Positions 10,871 through 22,237 of a stretch of 64,000 bases of DNA are shown piece by piece. The notes under the pieces are model-generated. The model did no database searches. It was not told the DNA's origin and saw only the letters and a program-made list of their open reading frames with translations. Origin of the DNA: Adiantum capillus-veneris. Lineage: Eukaryota; Streptophyta; Polypodiopsida; Polypodiales; Pteridaceae. The translations under genes were made by a program, and so were the position numbers. Location of the stretch: assembly GCA_014529385.2 (NCBI GenBank), contig CM043953.1, positions 71,341,372 to 71,405,371 of the forward strand, given 5' to 3'. How positions within the stretch are numbered: position 1 is the stretch's first letter; each line of letters begins with the position of its first letter.

Positions 10871-13800
10871 TTCTTCCTAAGATTCCGTTTCCGATGTGTA
10901 TTGGCCTGAATTCAGCCTTTGAGGAATCATCAGTTTCACTCTTAGGTAGGTGTGCCTCTTTCTTATCATCGGATGTTACATGCGCTACACCTAACATGTT
11001 TACTGGTGCAATGTGTGGTATCTCTTCCCCATATGGTGTTACCCACGTTGTTCCTCTAGCTCCCCATGTATCTATAGTTGCCGCTAGGTGCACCCAATCG
11101 ACATTGTCTGACTCAGCCATTCCGGGTAGGATATCCATATAAGGAGAGTTCTCCCCAATATCCGTGTCTTCGTTACATGTGTAACAATACTGTAATGGAG
11201 CTGAGTGAATTGTTGTGTTTGATCGATTATCAATGATGAATTTATTTCCTAGAGGATGCGTTCGACCACTTAAAAGATCAACTCAAATGACAGAGTCTTG
11301 GAACTGTAAGTAGACGTGGTTTTTGGACCAGTCATGCACCATTTTTGCTTCCCTCATGAATGGACACCCTAAGATCATCTCAAATGACATAGGATGCTTG
11401 GAAAAATCCATAATAATGAAAGTCTGCCTTACCTTGTGTCCCAAGACCTTGATCCTGAGATCCTTTAGTATTCCAATAGGCGTAACAATAGATCCATTAG
11501 CCATTTTTACCACTACGCTTGTGGCTTCAAGGTGAGGTCTCCCCATAGACTCCCAACAACTCTTTGTCACCATGCTGACTCCCGCACCACCGTCAAGGAC
11601 CCCCTTTACAGTTAATCCTTTAGTAGTGATTGGTAGAGTAGCATTAAATTCATCACCTTCAAAGTATTGCCCCAACTTGTTAACGGGTATTTCAATTACA
11701 GATTCATGTCCCGCTAGGTCAAATGGTGGTGCTAAATGTTCCTCATCATTCATCACCGAGTCAGGTTTGTTCATATGTGCAAATTGTGGTAATCCGGCCT
11801 GTAATTCTCCATTGAGAAGCGCTTGTAGTGCTAGGAATAATTCTGGATCTCCGTATAACTTAGATATGATAGTCGTACGTGTTTCTGAGGACATGAAATC
11901 CATCAGCTTGGCAACATTTAATGGCATCTTGTGGGACGTAGGACCCTGACAAGAGAATGGTGAAGATGGAATCTCCACTTCCTCAAGGGGGTCGGGCATT
12001 CCCTCATTGAACATTCTCTCTAGTAGGAAAGGTGTGTGTCCACTTTCAGATGTCCTACCCTCACTCTCTTCCCGAATGATACTGGGTATAGCTAACGGCC
12101 TGTAGTTCTTGTGAGGTTGAACTTGTGTGGGAAACAGTGTGTCCGACATCTGGATATGTTTGGGTTCAGGTTCTAATTTTCGTTGAGTTTCTTCCACCAA
12201 ACCCCTCAGTTGTTGGACTCGTTCAATTTCCACTGTTGGGTTTGGATAGGTTCCAATCTTTCTCTTGCAATCCTCATTTTTTGTCTCTCGTGGCTTATCT
12301 TGGGGGTTCGCAACTGGGTGGTTTAACTTTGAATACTCTTTTGGTGTTCGTTGTAATTCCCTCTCGTGATCCTCCTCACTGGCTTTTTCCTTTGTAGTAA
12401 CAGTTTTGGTCTCCGTGGTCTCTATCGAATTTGAGTCATCCTCAGGGTCATTCATATACAGGGGATCCTCTCCTGTCCCTATGTTAGTATTTGAACTAGG
12501 TTTTGAGCTAGAAGCATTAAGGGATTTCTTTCTTCGTGTTTTCTTCTTTCTCGCTTGGCCAATGGATGCAGCATCTCTCTCTTCGAGGATGTAATTTTGC
12601 TTTTGGAGCATCGACCGTGTGAGTGCATTCATTGGTGCTATGTTTATAGTTGGTGGTGTCCCATCAACAATCTCTATTATGTTCAATGGTGTGATTTTCG
12701 GTGCGTTTGGATTGTTAGGACACTGTGCGATCAAATGATCTATGACACAACGATTACAAGTGAGTATTGGCATTGCCAATGCACTCCCTTGACTTGTTTG
12801 CATTAGTGCGGCATTCTTTTGCATTCTAATGGGGCACTCAGCTACTCGATGTGGTCCACCACATTTGTAGCACTGAAGAGGTGGTCTTCAGGCAAAACTA
12901 TTAATGTTTTGGCCTCTTGCTGCTAGCGCAGTAGCTTGATATACCGGTTTGATTTGTCCCCAATGGTCTTCCATATAGTACATGGGACACTCCTCAAGCA
13001 TGTCGACTCCATAGGTGATACTAGAGTCTATGTCCTCTTTGCAATCTACATAAGTACTAGATGACTCGCAACCTATTTGGTTCATAGGTGTACCTCTTGG
13101 ATGAGGGGGTTGTGGTCCTAGCATTGGAGGTGGGAACGGTGTGGTTTGGACCACATTTTGGGTTCTAGGGACCATGTGCTGTAATGGCAACTGTTGCTCC
13201 ATGGGTGGGGTAGGCATCAATGCAGGAACTCGAGGTGAGTCTGCCCAAGCTATAGGCGGTCTATTTTCCATGATGCGTTTAAGCATTAGGCAATCCTTCA
13301 CTTGATGGCCATACCTACCACACGTGTTACAAGTCCCGTTAAACTTTACTCTGAAAGTAGGGCATTCACTCGTAGTATGTGGGCCTAAGCAAATTGAGCA
13401 TCATTGTTGCTCCCTTCTTGGATACATATAAGTGTTTTGTGGAGCACGATTACTCCTAAGGCTTTCTTGGATGGCCTTGGTGAGATCTGCCAAAGTCATC
13501 TCAGATATCGTTTGCTCTTTCACGATTGGATTTATCTTCATTGGCTCATGCCCTGACGCTTGCGAGCTACTAGACTTCGGCTCGACAGACACTCTTTCTC
13601 CTGCAATCATTAAATTATCCTCCAATTGGATTGCATTCATGGTGACTGCTTCCCAAGTAGTGACACCTCTAATGACTAGGCCATTATAGATACTTTCATG
13701 TTGTAGTCCCCTAATGAATCTATCGAGCAATTGGTTGTTGTTGAATCGCTTGTTTGGATTGCATCGAGAATTCAAATTCTTTAAGCGACTAATGAAGTCT

Positions 13801-15014
13801 CTCACGGATTCACCTTCTTCTCGTTGGGCTTTCTGGAGCTGAGAGGCTACACCCCAAAGTACTCCCTCTCGTATGTGCTCTTTCAAGAACAATCTCCTAA
13901 GAGTAGAGTAGATCATTTTCTCTTCTACTCTTAAGGTTCTATACCAATCTCCAGCCTTTCCGCTTAGGGTCAAACTCAAAGCCTTACACTTATGTAGCTC
14001 ATTGTGCTCTTCCAAGGAATCGCACACATGTTCAAAGGATTCCATATGATTTCTAGCATCTCCGTCTCCACTGAATTTTTGTGTGAGCTTAGCTACTTGA
14101 ACTGCCTTGCTCCTAGACTCTCTATCAGGTGCACTACGCATGTTTTCCGCAATAGAGCGACCGATAGTTTGAGCAAATGCTGCCAAATCTCCTATTTGAG
14201 CAGGTATAATGGGTGTATGTTCTCCTAGAACCACATGTAAGATGGGAGTTGGCCTTGGCCTTGGCATACGCGTGGCTCTTGGGTCCCATATTTTGTATGG
14301 TGGTGTACCAGACGGTGGTCCAAAGTTTACAGGCGTGGCCCTAGGCATAGGGGGTGCCTGATATGGCATGTTATTATTAAATGGCATGGCTCCACTTGTA
14401 TAAGAGCTTGGATAATGCCATTGTGGATTGTAAGCTCTTGGAATGATCGGAGGTGTAGGAGCTACATGAGGCTGAGGTACGACAGGTGCACATGATTGAT
14501 ACATACATGTAGGTATAGTTGGGGGCACTGTGCTACTAGGCATCGGCGCAGTATTAACAAATGAACTCCATGGTGTACTTCTTGTCATGCTCACCACTGG
14601 AATATGCATGGTAGCCGTAGTGTCATTAAGAGAAAGATGAGCTAGATCTGGGAAGGTAAAGCTGCCACTTGTGGGCTCAGATTGTACTGAGGCTCCTGGC
14701 GAAACAACATATGGAGGATCAATGGGGCTCACTGAGGGAGTCTCCATTTGTGATAGGGTTGGTTGGTTGGCCTTTCTCGTATCGAAGAATATCATTAGGC
14801 CTGTTGAAGGCATGTTGATCCCTGTGTTCTGTCTTTCTAACTCGACAATCCTGTGGAGGACATCACAGACTTTCTGTTGTTGCTCATCTATGCTAGTAGC
14901 ACCAGATGTGGATTATAGAACATCTAACCAACCCACATGATAGGTGTGTCCTGTGTACCGATCAGTTAAAGCTTCTGCTTGTAGGTCATACTCCCAATTT
15001 TCATTTAGGAATAT
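10854..15014 (-). pseudogene. gag: E2 gag-protease, main part
   Basis: This is one frame with nonsense codons near 14926 and at 13401, 12888 and 11283. A proline-rich N-terminal part is followed by a gag capsid region (about 14110-13690; LSGKAGDWYRTL, IREGVLWG, RDFISRL) and four cysteine-histidine knuckles: CSICLGPHTTSEC, CNTCGRYGHQVKDC, CYKCGGPHRVAEC and CNRCVIDHLIAQC. Three use C-X2-C-X3-H-X4-C spacing. A retropepsin domain follows, with VLDGGAG (about 11582-11600) in place of the normal D[ST]G, and ILGCPFM near its end. The frame ends at 10854, overlapping the pol start. The first part of gag lies beyond E3 at 20136-20842. Confidence 0.78.
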
Positions 15015-15241
15015 TGTTACCATATACATGTGGTAGTGATGTGTGTGAACACACTAGGACCGCCGGGGCATTTTTTCCCTCTTTAGGAGGTTTTTTCCCC
15101 CGTGCATTGTATATACGCCCATCACTCTAGGGCTATCTATCTTTCCATTGCACACTAAGTAACACACTCTCTATTGTGTGCCTTGAGCTCCCTTCGTCTT
15201 CTCCAAGCTGTGTGTGTTTCTCTGCAACCCTAATTCCAACA
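15015..15241 (+). repeat. E3 5' LTR (227 bp)
   Basis: It runs from TGTTACCATA to AATTCCAACA. A TATA-like TGTATATAC at about 15103 would serve the genomic RNA promoter. It is nearly identical to 19909-20135. Confidence 0.97.
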
Positions 15242-15243
15242 AT

Positions 15244-15255
15244 TGGTATCAGAGC
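15244..15255 (+). other. E3 primer binding site (tRNA-iMet)
   Basis: TGGTATCAGAGC, complementary to the 3' end of plant initiator tRNA-Met, two bases after the 5' LTR. This is typical of Ty1/copia elements. Confidence 0.93.
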
Positions 15256-15546
15256 AGGTCACGTCTTCCCGGGCTTAGTCGCCAGCTGCTCCAGCACACG
15301 CTTGCTCACTTTCTCGAAGAGCTCGGTTTGCTCAGAATTTTGATTTGGGCTCATTTCGGCCTCCGTTTCCACTACCGGCAGTACTGCACAGGCTATTTCG
15401 TCATTTTGTGCAGATTTTCTGTCAGTGCCGTTTTCTGCATAACAGGTGCCTTATAGTCTTCTACAGTTTGTGCTATATAGCACAAGTTGTTCCCGCTCCA
15501 TTTCTCCTATTTTCGGGCAGTTTTCACATTAGGTGCAGCATTTACC

Positions 15547-18500
15547 ATGGCTGACAACAACAACACAGATGTGTTCAAGATGTTTGCTGCTGAGGACAGG
15601 TTGGATGGGGACAACTACCCTATGTGGGCTTATATGATGCAACATGTTCTTGTGTCAAAAGGTGTCTGGAACATTGTGCAGGGCATTGATGTACGTCCTG
15701 GTTCTGAAGATGTAGGCGATATTGAGGATGTTGCAGGTCTTGCTGCAAGGATTGCAGCTGTTAGAGTTGTTTTGCCTACGGCAGAACAAGCTCATTGGGA
15801 TGTTAAGGATGCGCAAGCTCATGCATTGATTGCGTTGTCTGTGAAGCGCACCATTATTCCTCACATCCGTTCAGCAAAATCTGCAAAACAGGCTTGGGAT
15901 ATTCTAGCAGGTCTTGATGCAAGCTGCAATGAGGCTAAAATTGCTTTGCTGCGTAAAGAGCTAGAGTCGAAGATTATGCATGAGGAAGATGATATGGACA
16001 CTTTCCTTGCTAGTGTCAAGGATATCAATGAGCAACTCATTTCTGCAGGTGAAGTCATTTCTGACAGTTCCCTTGTGCAGACTGTTCTTGATGCCTTACC
16101 AGATTCCTACCAGACTTTTGCTAGTACTTGGAGACTGATGACCCAAGGAAATCCTGAAGTTGTCAAGTTTGATGCATTATGCACATTGCTGTTGCAAGAG
16201 TCACTTTCTAGAAAAAACAGGACTAGGCAGCGTGCAGTTGAACAGGCTTTTATTGCTTCTCAAAGAAAGGGTGGTAACAGTAATGCAGCCACTTCTTATG
16301 GTTCTGCTGCGAGTGGCAAAAATTCTGTTCCTAATGCTTCTGCTGGCAGCACTTCGTCTGGCAATTCTGGTGATAAGGGCAAAAAGAAGATGCGTTGCCA
16401 TTATTGTAAAGCCAATGATCACTTGATCAAGTCGTGTCCTAAGTTGAAGGCCAAAGAGGCTAAGAAGAAAGAGGGTGGTTCCACTGCAAATGCTGGGTCC
16501 ACTACAAATGCAGCCATTGTTGAGTCTTCTGTGAAAGGAGATTGTGATGCTGATGTTGATGCAGAATGGGCTTTTAGCGCAGAGTGCACTTACAATCCTG
16601 CTGTCCATGATGCATGCTTGTCAGTTGCTGCAGATTCACATGTGTGGTATTTCGACAGTGGTGCTACAAAGCACATTACCTCACATCGTGAATTGTTTAC
16701 CTCTCTCAAGTCTGTCCCTCATGGGAATTCAGTCACTTGTGCCAACAATGCCTCTTATCCAGTTCAGGGAGTTGGAAAGATTGTGCTCACTACTGCTAAT
16801 GGCAGTTCCTTCACACTTGTTGATGCACTTTATGTACCTGGGATCAAGAAGAATCTCTTGTCTGTATCCGCACTTGCTAGACTTGGACTTGTAGTCAAAT
16901 TTGTGGATGACAGATGTACAGTTCATGATCTCAGTTTTGGTGATGAATTTGTTGCATCTGGGCTTTTGTGCCGTGGGCTGTATAAGCTCACTTTGTATGA
17001 CAAGTGTGGACAAAATTTTGCAAATGCTGTTGCAGATTCAAGGGCTATTTCAGATGCAAAACTTTGGCATGCACGTTTTGGTCATCTGAATTTTGCCAGT
17101 TTTCTGCGTTTGCAGAAATCTGATATGGTTGCTTCTTTGCCGCCTCTTGAAGCACCTATCAAACATGTTTGTGAAGGCTGTATTCTGGGTAAAATGAAGC
17201 GTTCTAAGTTTCCAAAGGATGGTTCAGTTAGGGCCACATGTAGGTTGCAGCTTGTGCATAGTGATGTTTGTGGGCCCATGCAAACTCCGTCCTTGGGCAA
17301 TTACCTGTACTTCGTGACTTTCATTGATGATTACTCCAGGCATGCGTGGGTATTTCCGCTTAAAGCGAAGTCCGAAGTTTTTATGTGCTTCAAACAATTT
17401 TTGGCTATGGCTGAAAATGTCTCAAAATGTACTATGGGCACCCTCCTTTCCGATCGAGGGGGGGAGTATATGTCTCATGAATTTAATGCATTTCTGGCTA
17501 GTCGTGGGATAAAAGACCAATGTACAGTGCCTTATACACCTCAGCAAAATGGTGTTTCTGAGAGGAAAAACAGGTCACTAACGGAAATGGCACGATGTAT
17601 GGTCAAAAGTCAAGCTTTGCCGCATTCTTTTTGGCTTGAGGCCATCATGTGTGCCACTTATGTACTTAACAGGTGTCCTATGAAAGCTTTGCAGTCTATT
17701 ACTCCATATGAAGCATGGCATGATAGAAAACCTTCTATTGAGCACATGCGTGTTTTTGGTTGTTTGGCATATGCTTTGGTGCCACAAGTGCAGCGCAGAA
17801 AATTGGATGATAAGGCTGTCAAATGTATTTTTGTTGGTTATAGTGCTGAAAGCAATGGTTACAGGTTGTATCATCCGCAAACAAAACGTATTCTGGTTTC
17901 ACGGGATGTAGTGTTTGTGGAAGATTCTGTTCAACCCTTGCTGTCATGTACTAGAGACAGTAATGTAAGCTCACATGACATTTATGACACTTTGTTGCCT
18001 CTTTTCAGTGGTGGAAATACGAATGTAAGTTCCAATGAGGCAAATGTACAGCCTATGGGGGTTTCTGAAAATGTTTTAGAACAGCCTATTACTGATGCAG
18101 ATGTACATGATGTACTTGATGAGGAAAGGGCTGAAAATGAGCAGGCTAGAGGTATGCCAAAATGGCTGGTGCACACTTTGCGTGACAGTAAATTGGATGC
18201 ACCTTTATCTAGTCGTACTCGTTCAGGCTCTCGCCATGCATCTTATGCATCAGATTGTTATGCTTTGGCTGTGTCTAGTTTACATGATGTTGAGGAGCCT
18301 CTGTCTTTTGATGAAGCACAGAATTCAGAAAATTGGATTGCTGCCATGAAATCAGAATATGATGCACTTATAGAGAATGACACATGGACTTTATGTGATT
18401 TGCCTCCTGGCAAAAAGGCCATTGGTACGAAGTGGGTTTACAAGTTGAAACGCAAGTCGGATGGTGAGATCGATCGCCATAAGGCTCGACTTGTTGCAAA

Positions 18501-19833
18501 GGGTTATGCACAACAAAAAGGCATAGATTATGAAGAGACTTTTGCTCCCACTTGTCGTATGACTACTGTGCGTTTTCTATGTGCATTGGCAGCTCATTTT
18601 GGTTGGGATGTACATCAATCAGACATTGTTACTGCTTTCTTGAATGGTGACATATTTGAGGAAGTTTATGTAACGCAGCCTCGCGGTTTTGTCATAAAAG
18701 GACAAGAGGACAAAGTGTGCAAATGTAAGAAGGCTTTGTATGGGTTGAAGCAATCTCCTCGGGCTTGGTATGAGAAAGCTGACACTCATTTGGTTAAACG
18801 AGGCTTTCGTAACAGTCCAACAGAAAGCACATTGTATGTAAAGCGTGAGGATGATGTATTTCTCATTGTGGTTCTTTATGTTGATGATTTGCTGATCACT
18901 GGACCAAATGAGAGACATATTGCTGAATTTAAGGCTGATTTGAATGCTACTTTCAAGATGAAAGATTTGGGGCTGTTGCATCATTACTTGGGTATACAGT
19001 TTAAGCAGTGTGATGGTGGTATTGCCTTGTGTCAGAAAAGTTACATAGAGACATTGCTATGTAAGTTTGGACTTGAGGATTGCAAACCTATTGCCACTCC
19101 CATGGAAACAGGTTTGAAGTTGAGTCTACATGATGCTGGCGATCCTGCTGATGTCACTCTTTACCAAACTACTGTTGGCTGCCTCATTTATGTATGCAAC
19201 ACGAGGCCAGATATTCAGTTTGCAGTCTCGCAGGTCAGCAGATTTATGCATAGCCCAGGGTCTAAGCATTGGCAGGCTGTCAAGAGGATTTTCCGCTACC
19301 TTAGTGGCACTTTACATCTTGGCTTGTTTTATCCCAAGGGGGGATCATTGCCGCCAGACTTACATGCTTTTTCGGACTCAGATTGGGCTGGTTGTTTTGA
19401 CACGCGAGTGTCCACAAGTGGTTTTTGTTTCATGCTTGGCAGTTCATGTATATCATGGTTGAGCAAGAAGCAACCTACTGTGGCCACTTCGAGTTGTGAG
19501 GCTGAGTACAGGGCAGTCTTCACAGCTACGGTTGAGTGTGTATGGCTCAGACGCCTTATGGCTGACTTGGGTGTTGGACAGGACACTGCCAACACTATCT
19601 ACACTGACAGTCAGAGCGCATTGGCAGTTGCGAGGAACCCAGTTTTTCATGCTCGCACAAAGCACATTGAGGTGCATTACCACTATGTCAGGGAGAGGCT
19701 CTCAGCAGGAGAGATCAGCTTGGCTTATGTGCCAACACAGGACAACCTTGCAGATCTTTTCACAAAGGCATTGTCTCGTGAGAAGCTTGAAGCTTTCCGC
19801 AAAGCTTTGGGCTTACTCCCCTTTGTGGACTGA
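15547..19833 (+). CDS. E3 copia gag-pol polyprotein (1428 aa)
   Basis: The start is placed at the ATG at 15547 (ACCATGG context, MADNNN). The frame is open back to 15487, but that part lies in the leader. In order: copia gag (UBN2-like, about residues 1-250), zinc knuckle CHYCKANDHLIKSC (about 284-297), protease WYFDSGATKHI (about 370), integrase zinc module (WHARFGHL...C..C), integrase core with D, D, E near 572, 636 and 672 (HSDVCGP, SDRGGEY, QQNGVSERKN), reverse transcriptase with YVDD near 1111, and RNase H from about 1277 (SDSDWAG, SSCEAEY, TDSQSA). The order PR-IN-RT-RH is diagnostic of Ty1/copia. No stops, frameshifts or missing catalytic residues were seen. Confidence 0.97.
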   Translation: MADNNNTDVFKMFAAEDRLDGDNYPMWAYMMQHVLVSKGVWNIVQGIDVRPGSEDVGDIEDVAGLAARIAAVRVVLPTAEQAHWDVKDAQAHALIALSVKRTIIPHIRSAKSAKQAWDILAGLDASCNEAKIALLRKELESKIMHEEDDMDTFLASVKDINEQLISAGEVISDSSLVQTVLDALPDSYQTFASTWRLMTQGNPEVVKFDALCTLLLQESLSRKNRTRQRAVEQAFIASQRKGGNSNAATSYGSAASGKNSVPNASAGSTSSGNSGDKGKKKMRCHYCKANDHLIKSCPKLKAKEAKKKEGGSTANAGSTTNAAIVESSVKGDCDADVDAEWAFSAECTYNPAVHDACLSVAADSHVWYFDSGATKHITSHRELFTSLKSVPHGNSVTCANNASYPVQGVGKIVLTTANGSSFTLVDALYVPGIKKNLLSVSALARLGLVVKFVDDRCTVHDLSFGDEFVASGLLCRGLYKLTLYDKCGQNFANAVADSRAISDAKLWHARFGHLNFASFLRLQKSDMVASLPPLEAPIKHVCEGCILGKMKRSKFPKDGSVRATCRLQLVHSDVCGPMQTPSLGNYLYFVTFIDDYSRHAWVFPLKAKSEVFMCFKQFLAMAENVSKCTMGTLLSDRGGEYMSHEFNAFLASRGIKDQCTVPYTPQQNGVSERKNRSLTEMARCMVKSQALPHSFWLEAIMCATYVLNRCPMKALQSITPYEAWHDRKPSIEHMRVFGCLAYALVPQVQRRKLDDKAVKCIFVGYSAESNGYRLYHPQTKRILVSRDVVFVEDSVQPLLSCTRDSNVSSHDIYDTLLPLFSGGNTNVSSNEANVQPMGVSENVLEQPITDADVHDVLDEERAENEQARGMPKWLVHTLRDSKLDAPLSSRTRSGSRHASYASDCYALAVSSLHDVEEPLSFDEAQNSENWIAAMKSEYDALIENDTWTLCDLPPGKKAIGTKWVYKLKRKSDGEIDRHKARLVAKGYAQQKGIDYEETFAPTCRMTTVRFLCALAAHFGWDVHQSDIVTAFLNGDIFEEVYVTQPRGFVIKGQEDKVCKCKKALYGLKQSPRAWYEKADTHLVKRGFRNSPTESTLYVKREDDVFLIVVLYVDDLLITGPNERHIAEFKADLNATFKMKDLGLLHHYLGIQFKQCDGGIALCQKSYIETLLCKFGLEDCKPIATPMETGLKLSLHDAGDPADVTLYQTTVGCLIYVCNTRPDIQFAVSQVSRFMHSPGSKHWQAVKRIFRYLSGTLHLGLFYPKGGSLPPDLHAFSDSDWAGCFDTRVSTSGFCFMLGSSCISWLSKKQPTVATSSCEAEYRAVFTATVECVWLRRLMADLGVGQDTANTIYTDSQSALAVARNPVFHARTKHIEVHYHYVRERLSAGEISLAYVPTQDNLADLFTKALSREKLEAFRKALGLLPFVD

Positions 19834-19896
19834 TCTTGTCCTCAGGGCATGGCACTTCCCTTTACTCATGTGCCAGCTCTCGTTCACCACATCACT

Positions 19897-19908
19897 CCAG
19901 GGGGGATT
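19897..19908 (+). other. E3 polypurine tract
   Basis: The purine run AGGGGGGATT lies directly before the 3' LTR. Confidence 0.85.
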
Positions 19909-20135
19909 TGTTACCATATACATGTGGTAGTGATGTGTGTGAACACACTAGGACTGCCGGGGCATTTTTTCCCTCTTTAGGAGGTTTTTTCCCCCGTGCA
20001 TTGTATATACGCCCATCACTCTAGGGCTATCTATCTTTCCATTGCACACTAAGTAACACACTCTCTATTGTGTGCCTTGAGCTCCCTTCGTCTTCTCCAA
20101 GCTGTGTGTGTTTCTCTGCAACCCTAATTCCAACA
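19909..20135 (+). repeat. E3 3' LTR (227 bp)
   Basis: Same ends and length as the 5' LTR with one substitution, followed by the right target-site copy AATAT. Confidence 0.97.
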
Positions 20136-20842
20136 AATATCCCATCTAGGCCTGGAGTGCTGGAGGTTTCCCTCAAGGTGGAAGCATTATTGCTCCCCAT
20201 CGCTTGCTCCTCCGTGACTGCTACCTTGGGAGCACTTGGTTGCTCGGCTGGCATGATTGTTGTCATAGGAGCCTTTGCTTTCAGGGTTCGACTTTGTTCT
20301 AGCCTTCGCAGGTTCTCAATTTCCCTCTCCCTTGTTGCTTGCATATAGCGTTCGATCTCTTGCACTTCGGCAAGACTCCTACCATCGGGTAGTAGAACCT
20401 CAGAGGGAGATAGTCCTAAAGGATCAGGAGGTGCAGTGGATGGAACATTCACATGCACACTCTCAAGAATCATAGGGTCTATTTTAGGCATGAATGAAGA
20501 ATTTACTTCCCCACTCCCTTTATTTATTTCATTAACCGCATGTTCGGAGCGATTAGCTGTACTAAGGGTATCTTTTAAGCGGCTAAACACGGTGGACCCG
20601 GGCCGTGGGTCCATGGAATGCATGTCTTGACTTGAACTATCAGGGTTTGGTGTAGGATACCCCTCCATGACTTCGTAGTCAGAGTAAGAATCACTAGACG
20701 CGATATGAGGATCTTGGTTCGCGCTACCTTGAGTCCTGGCCGAAGGTCCAGAACCTAGGGTGGAGGAATAATGGGTGCCCGCATAAATGGAGGCACTACC
20801 AATATGCTCGTGCTCTAACACTCGTCTAGAGCATAGGTACAT
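20136..20842 (-). pseudogene. gag: E2 gag, N-terminal fragment separated by E3
   Basis: An open frame from the first ATG at 20842 (MYLCSRR) to the E3 junction. It is in frame with 15014-10854 once E3 and one TSD are removed. It is hydrophilic and rich in serine and proline, with one charged helix-like stretch (IERYMQATREREIENLRRLE). It carries no recognised domain, as is common in the N-terminal part of plant gag proteins. A frame-extending GTG lies upstream, directly after a TAA. Confidence 0.65.
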
Positions 20843-21656
20843 GTGACCTCCACACTCTAAACGCGTTGGTGAGTGCCCGTGAAGGCCGCGCACTTAGTTT
20901 TTTTTTTTTAAAAAAAAGGTGTTTATAACCCAAGTTTTTCGTTATTCTTGGTTATTTTTTGTAACCAAGCCACAAAATATGGCGTGTAATAGCTCAAGAT
21001 GAGCGTTTTGGCTAAAGGAACGTGCCATGCTTTACAGCTCCCTATTCAGCTACGTGAAGCCCTCGAAATCCTAAAAATAGTATTTATAGTCCTCGAAATC
21101 CTAAAATAGTTTTTAAATATAAAAAGGTGTATAAACTATATTTTAAAACTGAGGACTGAGGTCTGGGTTTGAGCTTGGGCTTGGGGAATGATCCCAAGCC
21201 TGATCCTTCTTTTTAAAATAATTTTTTTTAAAAGTTTTTTTTTGAAAAAGTCACCGCGCACGTGCGCACACACACACTTAACCTACACCTAACTTATCTA
21301 CTTACAGCTAATAGAGATACTGCCACACACACTCTAACACTGTTTACACAGTACTACAGTAGCTAACAGATCTACAAAACTAACCTTACAGAACTAACAT
21401 TGAACCTTATAGAACTAACATTCCATAGCTAATACCTTAATTCTAACAATACATTGCAAAAAAATTGTAACTCCTTTACAGAAAACAAAAAAGACAGCAC
21501 AGTGTAACAAAAATCTTCTCCACACAACCACACACCTTCCTTCTTCACAAATCCTTCTCCACACAACCACACACCTTCCTTCATCACAAATCCTTCAATT
21601 GAAATTGCATCACAAGAAAGCGTAAGGTGCTTAACCGAGCTTAGTGTAGGGCATTT
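20843..21656 (-). other. E2 5' leader
   Basis: About 0.8 kb between primer site and gag. It holds A/T homopolymer runs near 20899-20917 and 21211-21245, a CA run near 21265-21280, and a tandem repeat at 21511-21588. It lacks the repeated palindromes seen in the leaders of E1 and E4. Confidence 0.6.
21511..21588. repeat. Tandem duplication of about 39 bp in E2 leader
   Basis: Two adjacent copies of a unit containing CTTCTCCACACAACCACACA and then CCTTCCTTC, differing by one or two bases. It explains the repeated peptide (KEGVWLCGE) seen on the minus strand, which I do not take as a gene. Confidence 0.8.
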
Positions 21657-21673
21657 CCCCGGCAGCGGCGCCA
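21657..21673 (-). other. E2 primer binding site (tRNA-Asp type)
   Basis: The minus strand reads TGGCGCCGCTGCCGGGG, one mismatch from the complement of the plant tRNA-Asp 3' end, four bases from the 5' LTR. Confidence 0.85.
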
Positions 21674-21677
21674 AAAA

Positions 21678-22232
21678 TGTGCACTCCTTGCCGCACTGTC
21701 GAAGCAAGGGACTTGCCTAACACTGTGTGCGAGCCACAGACGGCTCCAAGCACACAACTAGCTTAACTAGTAAGCTCAAAGAAAGCGATGGTGTGTCACT
21801 CACCGCTCTACGCTTGCTTCGTGGAGGATTCCTCGCCGTGAAGAAGAAGGAGCCGCCGCTTCGCCGTGCTCAACCGCTTCGCCGCCGCCGTGCCGTCGTC
21901 GCAATGCTCGATCGCACACACACACACACAAGGAGGTGAAGAAGAAGAAGATGGAGATGGAGATGGAGCAAGAGCACTCTTCTATTGCACAAATGAGAGA
22001 ATAAGTGAATTTTAGGTTTAGTTGGCTTTTATATGAGTTCACCCCATTCACACTTGGGCGCCCATGCTTAGCCAACTAATCCCTTGAATGTCCCAGTTAG
22101 AGAGCGCTTCTCATCGGCGATCACTCTTATCCTTTTCCTATTGGTCCGACAAGCCTGGTACCTGACTCTACCAAATACATAATACACGTCCGTCGTAGGT
22201 GATGGGGTGTCTGTGAGCCGTGAGGGTTAACA
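21678..22232 (-). repeat. E2 5' LTR (555 bp)
   Basis: It matches 3501-4085 without the microsatellite expansion. A minus-strand TATA box (CATATAAAA) lies at about 22027-22035. The right TSD TTCTC follows at 22233-22237. Confidence 0.92.
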
Positions 22233-22237
22233 TTCTC

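Larger units (their letters stand above)
15015..20135 (+). mobile_element. E3: intact Ty1/copia element
   Basis: It is 5121 bp with two 227-bp LTRs that differ at one position (C/T at 15060 against 19954), a TSD of AATAT (15010-15014 and 20136-20140), an initiator-tRNA-Met primer site, an uninterrupted polyprotein and a polypurine tract. It sits in E2's gag, opposite in orientation. Removing it with one TSD copy restores the gag frame exactly. It is the youngest insertion in the window and may be competent to move. Confidence 0.97.
3501..22232 (-). mobile_element. E2: Ty3/gypsy-like element nested in E1 ORFX
   Basis: The LTRs are 3501-4085 and 21678-22232, flanked by TTCTC at 3496-3500 and 22233-22237. 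On the minus strand the order is 5' LTR, tRNA-Asp-type primer site, leader, gag-protease, RT-RNase H-integrase, second protease domain with W[IV]PK tail, internal polypurine tract, small acidic ORF, 3' polypurine tract, 3' LTR. It is about 13.6 kb once copia element E3 is removed. The LTRs differ at about 13 positions plus a microsatellite expansion (roughly 2%). The RT-RH-IN frame is still open, but gag-protease has nonsense codons and is split by E3. Confidence 0.92.

Noticed and set aside
21256-21267. GCGCACGTGCGC palindrome in the E2 leader
   Set aside because: A single copy next to a CA run; not repeated, so no parallel with the E1 and E4 arrays.
21429-21707. Minus-strand reading with repeated KEGVWLCGE
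   Set aside because: It is the translation of the 39-bp tandem repeat in the E2 leader and runs into the LTR.
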